Assembly (NCBI RefSeq): GCF_014490485.1
Contig: NZ_JACTVA010000009.1
Location: 1-64,000 of the forward strand
DNA length: 64,000 nucleotides
Reading direction: 5' to 3'
Origin: Teichococcus aerophilus
Lineage (GTDB): Bacteria; Pseudomonadota; Alphaproteobacteria; Acetobacterales; Acetobacteraceae
Position 1 is the stretch's first letter. Every line of letters begins with the position of its first letter. This document shows, piece after piece, positions 10,656 to 20,174 of this stretch. The translations under genes and the position numbers were made by a program. The notes beneath the pieces are model-generated. The model worked only from the letters and a program-made list of their open reading frames with translations. It made no database searches and was not told the origin of the DNA.

Positions 10656-11516
10656 ATGTTCCGACATACGCCGGTGCGGCTCACGACCTACACGGTCGAT
10701 GCCTTCGCCGATCGCCCGTTCGCCGGCAATCCGGCCGTGGTCGTGCCGCTGCAATCCTGGCTGCCGGATGCGCTGATGCAGGCGATGGCGGCCGAGCACA
10801 ATGTGAGCGAGACGGCCTTCTTCGTCGCCGACGGGCCGGGCCAGTGGCACCTGCGCTGGTTCAACCCGAAGGTGGAGGTGCCGATTTGCGGCCACGCCAC
10901 CCTGGCCACCGCCTTCGTGCTGGTGCACGAGCTGGGTGCGCCGGCCCCGCTGCGCTTCCGTACCCAGGCCGGCATCCTCAGCGTGTCCCGCGATGCCGAC
11001 CGCTTCGTGCTGGATTTCCCGGCCAATGTGCCGGAATGGACGCATCGCTCGCCGCCCGGCCTGGCTGCGGCGCTGGGCGCGGTGCCGCGCGAGGTGTGGA
11101 AGGCGCGGGACTGGATCTGCCTGTTCGACAATGCGGAGACGGTACGGGCGCTGACGCCCGACCACGCGCGCATTGCCAGCCTGAGCGACCCGATGCAGGG
11201 CGGGCAGGCACGCGTCATTGTCACCGCTGCGGCGGATGACGGAGTGCACGATATCGAATCCCGCTACTTCGCCGCCCGGGTCGGCGTGAACGAGGACCCG
11301 GTGACCGGCATGGCGCATACCCAGCTGGTGCCGTTCTGGGCCAGGCGCCTGGGCAAGACCACGCTGGTCTGCCGCCAGTCCAGCCCGCGTGGCGGTACGC
11401 TGTGGTGCGACTTGGCGGGGGACCGTGTCCGCCTCGGTGGCCATGCCGTGCTCTATGCGCGCAGCGAGGTCTGCCTGCCGGCCGAGCGCTTGATCGCGCA
11501 GCCCCTGAGCGCCTAG
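10656..11516 (+). CDS. PhzF family isomerase/epimerase-like protein
   Basis: Two-lobed diaminopimelate-epimerase-fold protein of the PhzF/YddE family; the substrate of most members is unknown. The ATG at 10656 follows GGAAGGG with normal spacing and gives [20 protein letters not shown] (286 residues, family size). An upstream ATG at 10578 adds an unconserved basic stretch. The catalytic-Glu motif (NVSETAFF, Glu about residue 46) and [12 protein letters not shown] are present. The C-terminal lobe contains a second conserved glycine-rich segment ([19 protein letters not shown]). The TAG stop is part of a TAGAGCATGATG sequence. Confidence 0.9.
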   Translation: MFRHTPVRLTTYTVDAFADRPFAGNPAVVVPLQSWLPDALMQAMAAEHNVSETAFFVADGPGQWHLRWFNPKVEVPICGHATLATAFVLVHELGAPAPLRFRTQAGILSVSRDADRFVLDFPANVPEWTHRSPPGLAAALGAVPREVWKARDWICLFDNAETVRALTPDHARIASLSDPMQGGQARVIVTAAADDGVHDIESRYFAARVGVNEDPVTGMAHTQLVPFWARRLGKTTLVCRQSSPRGGTLWCDLAGDRVRLGGHAVLYARSEVCLPAERLIAQPLSA

Positions 11517-11632
11517 AGCATGATGCGCGCGCACCGAACCAGCCTGTCTGGCCTGATCGTACCATCGGGGCTGGTGGCGTTCCGCCGCCGGTACGCCCCG
11601 GCCCGTCTTCCAGAAGAACCGAGTTGAACGCC

Positions 11633-12820
11633 ATGTCGCAGCAGAACCCGATGCCCAACCGTCGCCCGGCGAACCCCAACTTCGCTTCCGGCCCCTGTGC
11701 CAAGCGCCCGGGTTGGTCCGTCGCGGCGCTGGAGCCGGCGTTGACCGGCCGCAGCCACCGGGCACCGGCGCTGAAGGCCCGGCTGGCCGAGGTGATCGAC
11801 CGCTCCGCTGCCCTGCTGGGCATGCCGGAAGGCTGGCGTCTGGGCATCGTCCCGGCTTCCGACACCGGCGCGGTGGAGATGGCGCTGTGGTCGCTGCTGG
11901 GTCCGCGCGGCGTGGACGTGCTGGCTTGGGAAAGCTTCTCGGGCGAGTGGGCCACCGACATCACGAAACAGCTGAAGCTGCCCGACGTGCGGCTGCTGCA
12001 GTCCGGCTACGGCGCCCTGCCGGATTTGGCCGAGGTGTCGTGGGACCGGGACGTGGTGTTTGTCTGGAACGGTACCACCAGCGGCGTGCGGCTGCCTTCG
12101 GCCGATTGGATCGCCGATGACCGGCAGGGGCTGGCCATCTGCGACGCGACCTCCGCCGCCTTCGCCATGGAACTGCCATGGGACAAATTGGATGTGGTGA
12201 CGTGGTCATGGCAGAAGGTGCTGGGGGGTGAGGCCGCGCACGGCATGCTGGCGCTTTCCCCCCGCGCGGTGGCACGGCTGGAGAGCCATAGCCCCGCCTG
12301 GCCGCTGCCGAAGATCTTCCGCCTGACCAAGGGAGGCAAGCTGATCGAGGGCATCTTCAAGGGCGACACCATCAACACGCCTTCGATGCTGTGCGTCGAG
12401 GATGCGCTGGACGGGCTGCGCTGGGCCGAGCAGGTTGGCGGCCTGAAGGGGCTGGTCGCGCGATCCGAGGCCAATCTGGCGACGATTGCCCGGTGGCTGG
12501 ACGGGCATGACAGCCTGGCCTTCCTGGCCGAGCGGCCGGAGACGCGGTCTTGCACCTCGATTTGCCTGAAGATCACCGCGCCCTGGTTCACCGCGCTGAC
12601 GGCGGATGGGCAGGCGGCGGCGGCCAAGGTGCTCTCCAGTCTGCTGGAGAAAGAGGGTGCCGGGCTGGATACCGCGCCCTACCGCGATGCGCCGCCGGGC
12701 CTGCGCATCTGGGGTGGCGCGACGGTGGAGACCGCGGACATCGCCGACCTGCTGCCCTGGGTCGATTGGGCACTGGCCGAGGTGGCCGCGCAGTTCGCCC
12801 CCGCGGGGCAGGCTGCCTAA
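11633..12820 (+). CDS. serC: Phosphoserine aminotransferase (alphaproteobacterial type)
   Basis: PLP-dependent class V aminotransferase that makes O-phosphoserine from 3-phosphohydroxypyruvate, and is also linked to pyridoxal phosphate synthesis. The ATG at 11633 gives a 395-residue protein with the characteristic start [21 protein letters not shown] (split: [21 protein letters not shown]). The Schiff-base Lys lies in [10 protein letters not shown] (about residue 198). The frame runs on upstream, but that part overlaps phzF and has no matching codons. The partner gene serA is not in the window. Confidence 0.93.
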   Translation: MSQQNPMPNRRPANPNFASGPCAKRPGWSVAALEPALTGRSHRAPALKARLAEVIDRSAALLGMPEGWRLGIVPASDTGAVEMALWSLLGPRGVDVLAWESFSGEWATDITKQLKLPDVRLLQSGYGALPDLAEVSWDRDVVFVWNGTTSGVRLPSADWIADDRQGLAICDATSAAFAMELPWDKLDVVTWSWQKVLGGEAAHGMLALSPRAVARLESHSPAWPLPKIFRLTKGGKLIEGIFKGDTINTPSMLCVEDALDGLRWAEQVGGLKGLVARSEANLATIARWLDGHDSLAFLAERPETRSCTSICLKITAPWFTALTADGQAAAAKVLSSLLEKEGAGLDTAPYRDAPPGLRIWGGATVETADIADLLPWVDWALAEVAAQFAPAGQAA

Positions 12821-12821
12821 T

Positions 12822-12879
12822 CCCGGCAGAAGAATCTTCGCCCGAACCGCGATTCCCGACGGCAGGTTGTTCTGCCGGG
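12822..12879. repeat. 10-bp inverted repeat after serC
   Basis: CCCGGCAGAA (12822-12831) and TTCTGCCGGG (12870-12879) are perfect inverted copies with a 38-base loop, starting right after the serC stop. It could form a transcript-end hairpin; no U-tract follows. Confidence 0.4.
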
Positions 12880-12929
12880 CGGCGTTGATGGCTGGAGTTC
12901 AGTAAGAATCCCTGACGTATATGCCGTAG

Positions 12930-12960
12930 CCTCTTCGCATTGCACCACAGTGCGAAGAGG
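12930..12960 (+). promoter_or_regulatory. Hairpin covering the ribosome binding site of the EamA gene
   Basis: CCTCTTCGCA (12930-12939) and TGCGAAGAGG (12951-12960) are perfect 10-bp inverted repeats with an 11-base loop. The only Shine-Dalgarno-like sequence of the next gene, AGAGG (12956-12960, 8 bases before ATG), is inside the 3' arm, so folding would hide it. A TATATG box at 12918-12923 could be the -10 element. It could also be a protein operator in DNA. Confidence 0.5.
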
Positions 12961-12968
12961 CCCGGCCG

Positions 12969-13898
12969 ATGCGACTTCCCTTTGCGACGACGGACGGGAC
13001 GGGCCGCTGGGGCGTGGTGTTCCTGTTCCTGTGCGCACCGTTGCTCTTCGCCGCCAATATGCTGGGTGCTCGTTGGCTGAGCGGCACCGTGCCGCCGCTG
13101 ACCCTGGCCACCGGCCGCTGGGCCGTGGCGGCCCTGCTGCTGCTGCCAGTGGTCTGGCCGGCGCTGCGGCGCAACGGGCTGGGCGGCGTGCCACTGCCGC
13201 AACTTCTTCTGCTGGTGATGCTGGGCGGTGTGCTGAGCGTGGCGCCGCAATACGGCGCCGCCAGCTACACCTCGGCCGGTAACATCGCGCTGTTGGCGGC
13301 GCTGACGCCGCTGATGGTCGCCATCATTGAACGGGTCGTCTGGGGCGTTGCGCTGCGCCCGGCCATGCTGGCCGGCATCGCCTGCGCCTTCTGTGGCATC
13401 GCCATCGCCACCTTCCGCGGCGACGTGCAGGCGCTGCTGCGGCTGGAGGTGAACCCGGGCGACGTGCTGATGCTGTTCGCCATCCTCGCCTGGTCTGGCT
13501 ACACGGCGCTGCTGCGGCACCGGCCGGTGGCGTTGCCGCCGCTGGTGCTGTTGTGGGTGGTGGCGGCCGGTGGCGCCCTGTGCCTGCTGCCGCTGGCGCT
13601 GCTGGAATGGGGCAATGCCGGGATGCCGCCGCTGAGCGGCCGGGCCATGGGCGGCATGCTGTTCCTGGGGCTGATCGCCGGTGTCGGCGCCTATGGCGTG
13701 TACGGCCGGGTGGTCAGCCTGGTTGGCGCGGCGCGGGCCAGTATGTCGATGTACCTGGTGCCGGCCTACGCGCTGGGGCTGGGCTCCCTGCTGCTGGGCG
13801 AGAGCCTGCAGCCGTACCATGCCGTCTCGATGGCCCTGGTGCTCAGTGGCGTGGCGATCGGGACGTTTCAGCCTCGCGCGGCGGCGCGGGCGCGTTGA
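12969..13898 (+). CDS. EamA/DMT-family membrane transporter
   Basis: A 309-residue protein with ten predicted hydrophobic helices in two EamA halves (about residues 10-140 and 155-300), as in drug/metabolite exporters of the RhaT/YdcZ type. Typical features are ARWLSGTVPPLTLATGRW in the first half and a second half ending LLLGESLQPYHAVSMALVLSGVAIG. The substrate cannot be told from sequence. It stands alone behind the RBS-masking hairpin and is followed by its own stem-loop. Confidence 0.88.
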   Translation: MRLPFATTDGTGRWGVVFLFLCAPLLFAANMLGARWLSGTVPPLTLATGRWAVAALLLLPVVWPALRRNGLGGVPLPQLLLLVMLGGVLSVAPQYGAASYTSAGNIALLAALTPLMVAIIERVVWGVALRPAMLAGIACAFCGIAIATFRGDVQALLRLEVNPGDVLMLFAILAWSGYTALLRHRPVALPPLVLLWVVAAGGALCLLPLALLEWGNAGMPPLSGRAMGGMLFLGLIAGVGAYGVYGRVVSLVGAARASMSMYLVPAYALGLGSLLLGESLQPYHAVSMALVLSGVAIGTFQPRAAARAR

Positions 13899-13900
13899 GC

Positions 13901-13940
13901 GGCAGGCGGTGGAGAGGTCGGGGACACTTCACCGCCTGCC
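13901..13940 (+). terminator. Stem-loop after the EamA gene
   Basis: GGCAGGCGGTG (13901-13911) and CACCGCCTGCC (13930-13940) pair perfectly over 11 bp around an 18-base loop, two bases after the stop; TTAGA follows. It is a probable transcript end despite the weak U-tract. The rest of the gap to 14120 is AT-richer near 14070-14100, where minus-strand transcription of the SDR gene ends. Confidence 0.5.
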
Positions 13941-14120
13941 TTAGACCCTCTGGTGGGGGGGAGGGTAAAGACCGGACAGCCCCGGGGGTATGGGGGTAGG
14001 GCTGCGCGGCGCTGGCAGGACAGTAAGCTTGGCCATTGCGCGGGGCAACCCGTAACGCCAACCTCGATTCAGAGTTTCTGTATTATTAAAGAAATTTGAT
14101 CGTGCCCGCGGGACGGCGTC

Positions 14121-14891
14121 TCAGGTCCAGCCACCATCCACCACGAATTCCTGGGCGGAGCACATGGCGGAGGCGTCCGAGGCCAGGAACAGCGCCATAT
14201 CGGCGATATGCGCGGGCATCACGCGGCCTGCCAGCGCCTGGCCGGCATCGATCTCCTTCTCCGCCTCCGGCGTCACCCAATGGGTCAGCTGGCGTTCCGT
14301 CATCACCCAGCCGGGCACCAGGGTGTTGGCGCGGATGTGTTGCTTGCCATAGTCCCGCGCCAGGCTGCGCGTCAGGCCCTGCACCGAGGCCTTGGCCATG
14401 GTGTAGGCCGCCATGCCGCCCTGGCGCAGCTTCCAGCTGACCGACCCGAAATTGACGATGGAGCCGCCGCCGGCCCGCTGCATCTGTGGCAGCACCGCCT
14501 GGGCGGCGAAGAACATCGGCCGCTGGTTGATGGCGATGCGGTCGTCCCAGAACTCCGGGGTCACGTCCTCGGTCTTGTGGCGCTGGTCGTTGGCCGCGTT
14601 GTTCAGCAGCACCGTGACGTCGCCATGCGCGGCGCGGGCCTGTTCGATCGCGGCGCGGAGGGCGGCGATGTCGCGGATGTCGCAGCGGATGAACAGCGGG
14701 GCGTGGGTGGCGCCGGGGGAGAGCTGGGCGACCAGGGCCTGGCTGGCGTCCTCGGCGATGTCGACGAAGGCGACGCGGCTGCCCTGGGCAGTGAAGGCAG
14801 CGGTCAGCGCGGCGCCGATGCCGCTGCCGCCGCCGGTGATGAAGACGCTGCGGCCGGCGAGATCCGGATAGAGAGCAGTTTGCTGCGGCAC
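14121..14891 (-). CDS. SDR-family oxidoreductase, probable sugar 1-dehydrogenase
   Basis: Classical short-chain dehydrogenase with the nucleotide motif TGGGSGIG, the LLNNAANDQRHKTED segment and the catalytic Ser...Tyr-x-x-x-Lys set (NFGSVSWKL, AAYTMAKAS). The NNAANDQRH signature is the one I associate with aldose (L-fucose, galactose, arabinose) 1-dehydrogenases of proteobacterial hexonate pathways. The GTG at 14891 follows GAGGGA at good spacing and gives 256 residues; an upstream GTG at 14942 would add 17. It lies just downstream of the GntR gene on the same strand, probably in one transcript. The sugar substrate is an inference. Confidence 0.8.
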   Translation of the reverse strand: MPQQTALYPDLAGRSVFITGGGSGIGAALTAAFTAQGSRVAFVDIAEDASQALVAQLSPGATHAPLFIRCDIRDIAALRAAIEQARAAHGDVTVLLNNAANDQRHKTEDVTPEFWDDRIAINQRPMFFAAQAVLPQMQRAGGGSIVNFGSVSWKLRQGGMAAYTMAKASVQGLTRSLARDYGKQHIRANTLVPGWVMTERQLTHWVTPEAEKEIDAGQALAGRVMPAHIADMALFLASDASAMCSAQEFVVDGGWT

Positions 14892-15002
14892 TGGGTGTTC
14901 CCTCGGGATACGGGCCCTTCTGGTGCTGGCCCTTGGTGGCACCCGTATCCTAGGCGGCGCCTGCCGGGGGAGGGAAGCAACAACGCTGCGCGCGGCCGTG
15001 CC

Positions 15003-15905
15003 TCAGGCCCGCAGCGGGCCGTCGGTGATGGAGCGCAGCATGGTGGCGCGCGCGGTCTTGAGGTGGGCGCGGCACTTGGCGTCGATCAGCCGCAGGTCCC
15101 GGCTGCGCAGGGCGGCGATATAGGCCAGGTGTTCGTGGATGGCGGCGATGTTGCGCTCCTTTTCGTCCGCCTTGTTCCACTGGTAGTGGTAATGGAAGAT
15201 GATCGAGATGACGTCGTAGAACTCCTGCATGAAGCGGTTGCAGGATGCGTCGTGGATCAGCCGGTGCAGTTGCTCGTCCAGCCGGGAGAAATCGCGGAAG
15301 CGGGTGTCGATCTGCGCCAGCAGGATGTGGTGCTGGCGCTCGATCTCATCCAGCTGCGCCCAGGCGGGCGAGCGGTCCGACAATTCGACGAAGCGGAGGG
15401 CGGAGCGCAGTTCGAACATCTCGCGGATCTCGTAGATCTCCGCTGCGAATTCCGGTGTCACGCCCTTGAAGATCCAGCCCGAGTTCCGGTGCCGCTCCAG
15501 CAGGCCGAAATGGATGAAATGCGTCAGGTACTCGCGGATCGCCGTGGTGGAGGTGCCGAACTGCCGCGCGAGTTCGGACGCGTTGACGGTCTGGCCGGGG
15601 CGGCAGTCGCCGTTCAGCACCCAGTCCATGAAGCGGCGTTCCACCAGCTCGGCCACCGTTTCGGTCTGCGGCTCGGGAAAGTAGTCGGCTTCCTCCGGGT
15701 GGCGGCGCAGGCAGCGGCGCAGGCCGTCCGTGGCCAGGATACCGTGCTCGACCAGTGAGGCGAGGACAGCGCGCACGGTGGTGCGGCTGACATCCAGTCC
15801 CTGCGCCAGCTCGGCCTCGGAGCAGGCCCATTCCCCCAGGGGGCGGGCGGCCAGCAGGGTGAGACAGCGGTTATAGGCCCGCTTGTAGATCGTATTGGCT
15901 TTCAT
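15003..15905 (-). CDS. GntR-family transcriptional regulator with two winged-helix domains and an FCD domain
   Basis: Likely local regulator of the sugar-acid locus. Residues about 1-65 form one winged helix (CSEAELAQGLDVSRTTVRAV). Residues about 80-145 form a second, GntR-like one (NASELARQFGTSTTAIREYL). The rest is an all-helical FadR-C/FCD domain with candidate metal/ligand histidines (DEQLHRLIH, IHEHLAYI). The start is ambiguous: ATG at 15905 or 15932, neither with a strong RBS. It is divergent from the UxaB-like operon, sharing a 220-base control region. Confidence 0.85.
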   Translation of the reverse strand: MKANTIYKRAYNRCLTLLAARPLGEWACSEAELAQGLDVSRTTVRAVLASLVEHGILATDGLRRCLRRHPEEADYFPEPQTETVAELVERRFMDWVLNGDCRPGQTVNASELARQFGTSTTAIREYLTHFIHFGLLERHRNSGWIFKGVTPEFAAEIYEIREMFELRSALRFVELSDRSPAWAQLDEIERQHHILLAQIDTRFRDFSRLDEQLHRLIHDASCNRFMQEFYDVISIIFHYHYQWNKADEKERNIAAIHEHLAYIAALRSRDLRLIDAKCRAHLKTARATMLRSITDGPLRA

Positions 15906-15972
15906 GGCGCTTCTGTTTGCTCCCGTGGCCATGAAACACGGCGGGAACGGAGCCGTCCACTCCCCTCGTTAC

Positions 15973-16027
15973 GGTTCTTTGCACATTAAAGACCAGTTGA
16001 CAGGCCGGGGCGCATCAGTTCTTTATG
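15973..16027. promoter_or_regulatory. Promoter and operator-like boxes of the sugar-acid operon
   Basis: A perfect -35 box TTGACA (15997-16002) is followed 17-18 bases later by TCTTTA/CTTTAT as a -10. The same stretch carries three related boxes: GGTTCTTT (15973-15980), AAAGACC (15988-15994, opposite orientation) and AGTTCTTTA (16017-16025), the last one overlapping the -10. CATTAAAGACCAGTTG and CATCAGTTCTTTATG form an imperfect inverted repeat flanking the -35. This arrangement fits repression by the adjacent GntR regulator. Confidence 0.45.
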
Positions 16028-16066
16028 TTTAAGGAGACAAAAGCAACAATCTTTCCTGGAGAGGAC

Positions 16067-16129
16067 GTGTCCACGATTCCCCCTTGCATGACCGTGTCCG
16101 TGTGCGCGCGCCTGTTGGCCTGCGCATGA
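16067..16129 (+). CDS. Possible 20-codon leader peptide before the UxaB-like gene
   Basis: The best Shine-Dalgarno in the leader (GGAGAGG, 16058-16064) is followed by GTG at 16067, which opens a 20-codon frame. The frame contains an ATG at 16088 and ends in TGA at 16127-16129. It overlaps the ATG of the UxaB-like gene as ATGA. The peptide reads about MSTIPPCMTVSVCARLLACA. No good SD precedes the UxaB-like gene itself, so coupling through this frame is plausible. It may equally be chance. Confidence 0.3.
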   Translation: MSTIPPCMTVSVCARLLACA

Positions 16130-17259
16130 GCGGCCGTATCCTTCAGTTCGGCACCAGCCGGTTCCTGCAGGCGCATGTCGCCCTGTTCGTGCATGAAGCA
16201 CGCCAGGGCGGGCAGCAGGCCGGCCCCATCACGGTCGTGCAGGCCTCCGGTTCGGCGGACCGGGCCGGGCGCGTGGCCGCCTTCGGCGCGCCCGAGGGCT
16301 ATCCCGTCATTATCCGCGGCGTCGAGAACGGCGTGGCGGTGGACCGCACCGTCACCGTCACCAGCGTCGATGCCGGGATCTCCGCCGCGCGGGACTGGGC
16401 GGAGCTGGTGCGCGTGTTCGCCACCGAAGCCGCCTACGTCGTCTCCAACATGGGTGATACCGGCTACGATGTCGGCGATGCCGACCGGGGGCCGCAATTG
16501 CTGGATGGCCGCGTTCCGGCATCCTTCCCGGGCAAGCTGACGGCGTTGCTGTTCCAGCGCTGGCAGGCCGGCGGCGCCGCGCTGACGGTGCTGCCCTGCG
16601 AACTGGTGAACCGTAACGGCCAGGTACTGCAGGCCGCCGTGATCGCCCTGGCCGGGCAGGCGGGCGCGCCGGAGGCCTTCACCGCCTGGCTGCGCGATGG
16701 CGTCATCTGGGCCGACACGCTGGTGGACCGCATCGTCTCCCAGCCGCTGGAACCGATCGGCGCCGTGGCCGAGCCCTATGCGATCTGGGTGATCGAGCGC
16801 CGCCCTGGGCTGGTGCCGCCGTGCGAACACCCCAGCATCGTCCTGGCCGATGACCTGGAGCCGTTCGAGCGGCTGAAGCTGCACATCCTGAACCTGGGCC
16901 ACAGCGTGCTGGCGGATCTGTGGAAGCGGGAAGGGCGCCCGGCGGGCGAGACGGTGCGGGAAATCCTCGCCGACCCCGCCATCCGCGCCCGGTTGGACGC
17001 GCTGTACCGGGATGAGGTTGTGCCCGGCTTCGCGTTGCGTGGCATGGGCACGGAGGCGGAAGCCTATGTGGCGACCACGCTGGACCGTTTCCTCAACCCG
17101 TTCCTCGACCATCGCATCGCCGATATCGCGCAGAACCATGTGACCAAGGTGGAGCGGCGTATCGCCGCCTTCCTGGACTGGGCGGCCGAGGCTGGTGAAC
17201 ACCAGGCGCCGGTGCTTCAGGCCGTGGTGGCGCGCAACCTGACGGGAGGCGCCGCATGA
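16126..17259 (+). CDS. uxaB: Tagaturonate reductase-like mannitol dehydrogenase family protein
   Basis: NAD(P)-dependent long-chain polyol dehydrogenase, here most like UxaB (D-tagaturonate to D-altronate). The ATG at 16126 gives MSGRILQFGTSRFLQAHVAL, the family N-terminal dinucleotide motif. The catalytic K-x4-N-x2-H signature is present in LKLHILNLGHS (about residue 246). 377 residues is short for the family but complete. It is first in an operon with an ABC transporter, an LgoD-like dehydrogenase and altronate dehydratase, which supports the hexuronate assignment. Fructuronate or mannonate specificity cannot be excluded. Confidence 0.8.
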   Translation: MSGRILQFGTSRFLQAHVALFVHEARQGGQQAGPITVVQASGSADRAGRVAAFGAPEGYPVIIRGVENGVAVDRTVTVTSVDAGISAARDWAELVRVFATEAAYVVSNMGDTGYDVGDADRGPQLLDGRVPASFPGKLTALLFQRWQAGGAALTVLPCELVNRNGQVLQAAVIALAGQAGAPEAFTAWLRDGVIWADTLVDRIVSQPLEPIGAVAEPYAIWVIERRPGLVPPCEHPSIVLADDLEPFERLKLHILNLGHSVLADLWKREGRPAGETVREILADPAIRARLDALYRDEVVPGFALRGMGTEAEAYVATTLDRFLNPFLDHRIADIAQNHVTKVERRIAAFLDWAAEAGEHQAPVLQAVVARNLTGGAA

Positions 17260-17939
17260 CCTATGAGTTCGACTTCTCCTCCCTGCTGCCGTACTGGCGG
17301 GAATTCGCGGAAGGCGTGTGGCTGACGCTGCAGCTCTCCGCCATTTCCACCGTGCTGGGCTTCGTCGGCGGCGCGCTCTGCGCCATCGCCCGCGCTGATG
17401 GGCCGCCCTGGCTGCAGCGCGTCGTCGGCGCCTATGTGGAGGTCATCCGCAACACGCCGCTGCTGGTGCAGGTCTTCCTGGTGTATTTCGGCATCGCCAT
17501 CCTCGGCATCCGGATCGACGCCAACCTCGCCGCCGTGCTCGCGCTGGTCGTCAACGTGGTCGCCTATACCTGCGAGATCATGCGCGCCGGCATCCAGTCC
17601 GTGCACAAGGCGCAGATCGAGGCGGCGGACTGCCTCGGCCTGACCAAGACGCAGACCTACTGGCACGTCGTGCTGCGCCCGGCGATCGAGCGGGTCTATC
17701 CCGCCCTGGTGTCGCAATACGTGCTGCTGATGCTGGCTTCCTCCATCACCTCGCAGATCTCGGCGGAGGAACTGACGGCGGTGGCCAACCGCATCCAGTC
17801 CGACACCTTCCGTTCCTTCGAGACCTATATCGTCGTCGGCCTGCTGTATCTCGCGCTGTCCTTCGTCGTGCGTGGCGCCTTCTCGGTCTTCGGCATGCTG
17901 GTGTTCACCCGCCGCCGCAGGCTCGGCACGCCGTTGTAA
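17256..17939 (+). CDS. Polar-amino-acid-type ABC transporter permease 1
   Basis: 227-residue HisM/GlnP-family permease with about five TM helices and the EAA loop EAADCLGLTKTQTYWHVVLRP (EAADCLGLTKTQ, then YWHVVLRP). The start overlaps the UxaB-like stop (ATGA), so expression is coupled. Members of this family usually import amino acids; the position inside a sugar-acid operon suggests a different cargo here. Confidence 0.92.
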   Translation: MTYEFDFSSLLPYWREFAEGVWLTLQLSAISTVLGFVGGALCAIARADGPPWLQRVVGAYVEVIRNTPLLVQVFLVYFGIAILGIRIDANLAAVLALVVNVVAYTCEIMRAGIQSVHKAQIEAADCLGLTKTQTYWHVVLRPAIERVYPALVSQYVLLMLASSITSQISAEELTAVANRIQSDTFRSFETYIVVGLLYLALSFVVRGAFSVFGMLVFTRRRRLGTPL

Positions 17940-17956
17940 GCAGGGAGCATCGCATC

Positions 17957-18593
17957 ATGCCAACATTCGGCTTCAACCATGTCGAGTTCCTGCTCGTCGC
18001 CGCGTTGTGGACGCTGGGGCTGTCCGCCATCGCCTTCATCGGCGGCGGCATCCTCGGCTTCGTCATCGCCCTGGCGCGGGTGTCCAGCAGCGCACTGGTG
18101 CGCGGGCTGGCCGGTGCCTATGTCCGCATCGTGCAGGGCACGCCGCTGCTGATCCTGCTGTTCCTGATCTATTTCGGCCTCGCCATCGTCGGCTTCAACA
18201 ACCTGCCGGCCATCATCGCCGCCGGCGCCGGGCTGGTGATCTATTCCTCCGGCTTCCTTGGCGAGATCTGGCGCGGTTGCATCGAGAGCGTGCCGAAGAC
18301 GCAGTGGGAGGCCGCCGAGTGCCTGGCCATGACGCGCTGGCAGCGGATGACACGCGTCATCCTGCCGCAGGCGGCGCGCATCGCCACGGCGCCGACGGTG
18401 GGCTTCCTGGTGCAGATCATCAAGAACACCTCGCTGGCCTCGGTGGTCGGGTTCGTGGAGCTGTCGCAGGCCGGCAAGCTGATCAACAACTCGACCTTCC
18501 AGCCCTTCATCGTCTTCATCACCGTCGCGGTGATCTACTTCCTCATCTGCTATCCGCTCTCGGCTTGGAGCCGCGGGCTGGAAAGGAGGCTCA

Positions 18594-18610
<17 letters not shown>
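17957..18610 (+). CDS. Polar-amino-acid-type ABC transporter permease 2
   Basis: 217-residue partner permease with the EAA loop [20 protein letters not shown]. Its 3' end overlaps the ATPase gene by 17 bases. It forms a heterodimeric channel with the preceding permease. Confidence 0.92.
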
Positions 18611-19322
<712 letters not shown>

Positions 19323-19347
19323 TTTTTCAAGAGAGAGGAAGACAAGA

Positions 19348-20139
19348 ATGAACCGCAGGACCCTGCTGGGCGCCAGCCTGGCCATCGCCGCCGCCCCCAT
19401 GCTGATCAAGCCGGCCTTCGCCGATGCGCTGGAGACGATCCGCGCCCGCAAGAAGCTCATGGTCGCCATCGACCTCGGCTCACCCCCGTTCGGCCAGACC
19501 GATGCGCAGATGCAGCCGACCGGCTCGGACGTTGAATCCGCCAAGCTGCTGGCGGCCGATTGGGGCATGCCGCTGGAAATCGTCCAGGTGACCAGCCCGA
19601 ACCGCGTGCCCTTCCTGCTGACCGGCAAGGCCGACATGGTCATGGCCAGCTTCAGCGTGACGGAGGAGCGCAAGCGCGTCATCGACTTCTCCAAGGCCTA
19701 TGGCGTCATTCAGATCGTCGTCGCCGCCAAGAAGGGCGTCGCGATCGCCGATTACGCCGCGCTGGCGGGCAAGCGCGTCGGCACCACGCGCGGCAGCTCC
19801 AACGACAAGGAGTTCACGACGCTGAACACCGGCGCGCAGATCGTCCGCTACGACGATGACGCGACGCTGATCACGGCGCTGGTGTCCGGCCAGGTGGACA
19901 TCATGGCGACCTCCCCGCAGGTGATGGCCGCCGCCAATGGCCGCGCCGGCAACGACACCTTCGAGGTGAAGCTGGTGGTGAAGACCAACCCCTACGCCAT
20001 CGGCATCCGCAAGGGTGAGACGGCGCTGCAGACTGCGCTGAACGAGTGGATCGACAAGAACCTCGCGAACGGCAAGCTGGGCGAGATCTACAAGAAGTAC
20101 AACGGCGTCGCGCTGCCCGCCGAGATGCCGGCGGCCTGA
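19348..20139 (+). CDS. Periplasmic substrate-binding protein of the ABC transporter (SBP family 3)
   Basis: 263-residue secreted binding protein with signal peptide MNRRTLLGASLAIAAAPML...AFA (cleavage about residue 26) and the bilobed family-3 fold (RARKKLMVAIDLGSPPFG, SFSVTEERKRVIDFSKAY, IGIRKGETALQ). It has a good RBS (AGAGAGGAAG). It determines the transporter's specificity; sequence alone does not say whether the ligand is an amino acid or a sugar acid. Confidence 0.92.
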   Translation: MNRRTLLGASLAIAAAPMLIKPAFADALETIRARKKLMVAIDLGSPPFGQTDAQMQPTGSDVESAKLLAADWGMPLEIVQVTSPNRVPFLLTGKADMVMASFSVTEERKRVIDFSKAYGVIQIVVAAKKGVAIADYAALAGKRVGTTRGSSNDKEFTTLNTGAQIVRYDDDATLITALVSGQVDIMATSPQVMAAANGRAGNDTFEVKLVVKTNPYAIGIRKGETALQTALNEWIDKNLANGKLGEIYKKYNGVALPAEMPAA

Positions 20140-20148
20140 GGCCAAACG

Positions 20149-20174
20149 CCCCGGCGGCCCGATGGCCGCCGGGG
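20149..20174 (+). terminator. Strong hairpin between the binding-protein and dehydrogenase genes
   Basis: CCCCGGCGGCC (20149-20159), loop CGAT, GGCCGCCGGGG (20164-20174): a perfect 11-bp stem ten bases after the binding-protein stop. Only TTCCTCC follows. It probably acts as a partial terminator or an mRNA stabiliser that keeps transporter mRNA more abundant than the two enzyme genes downstream. Confidence 0.6.

Noticed and set aside
14208-15758. 516-residue plus-strand frame over the SDR and GntR genes
   Set aside because: It spans two convincing minus-strand genes and shows no motif of its own.
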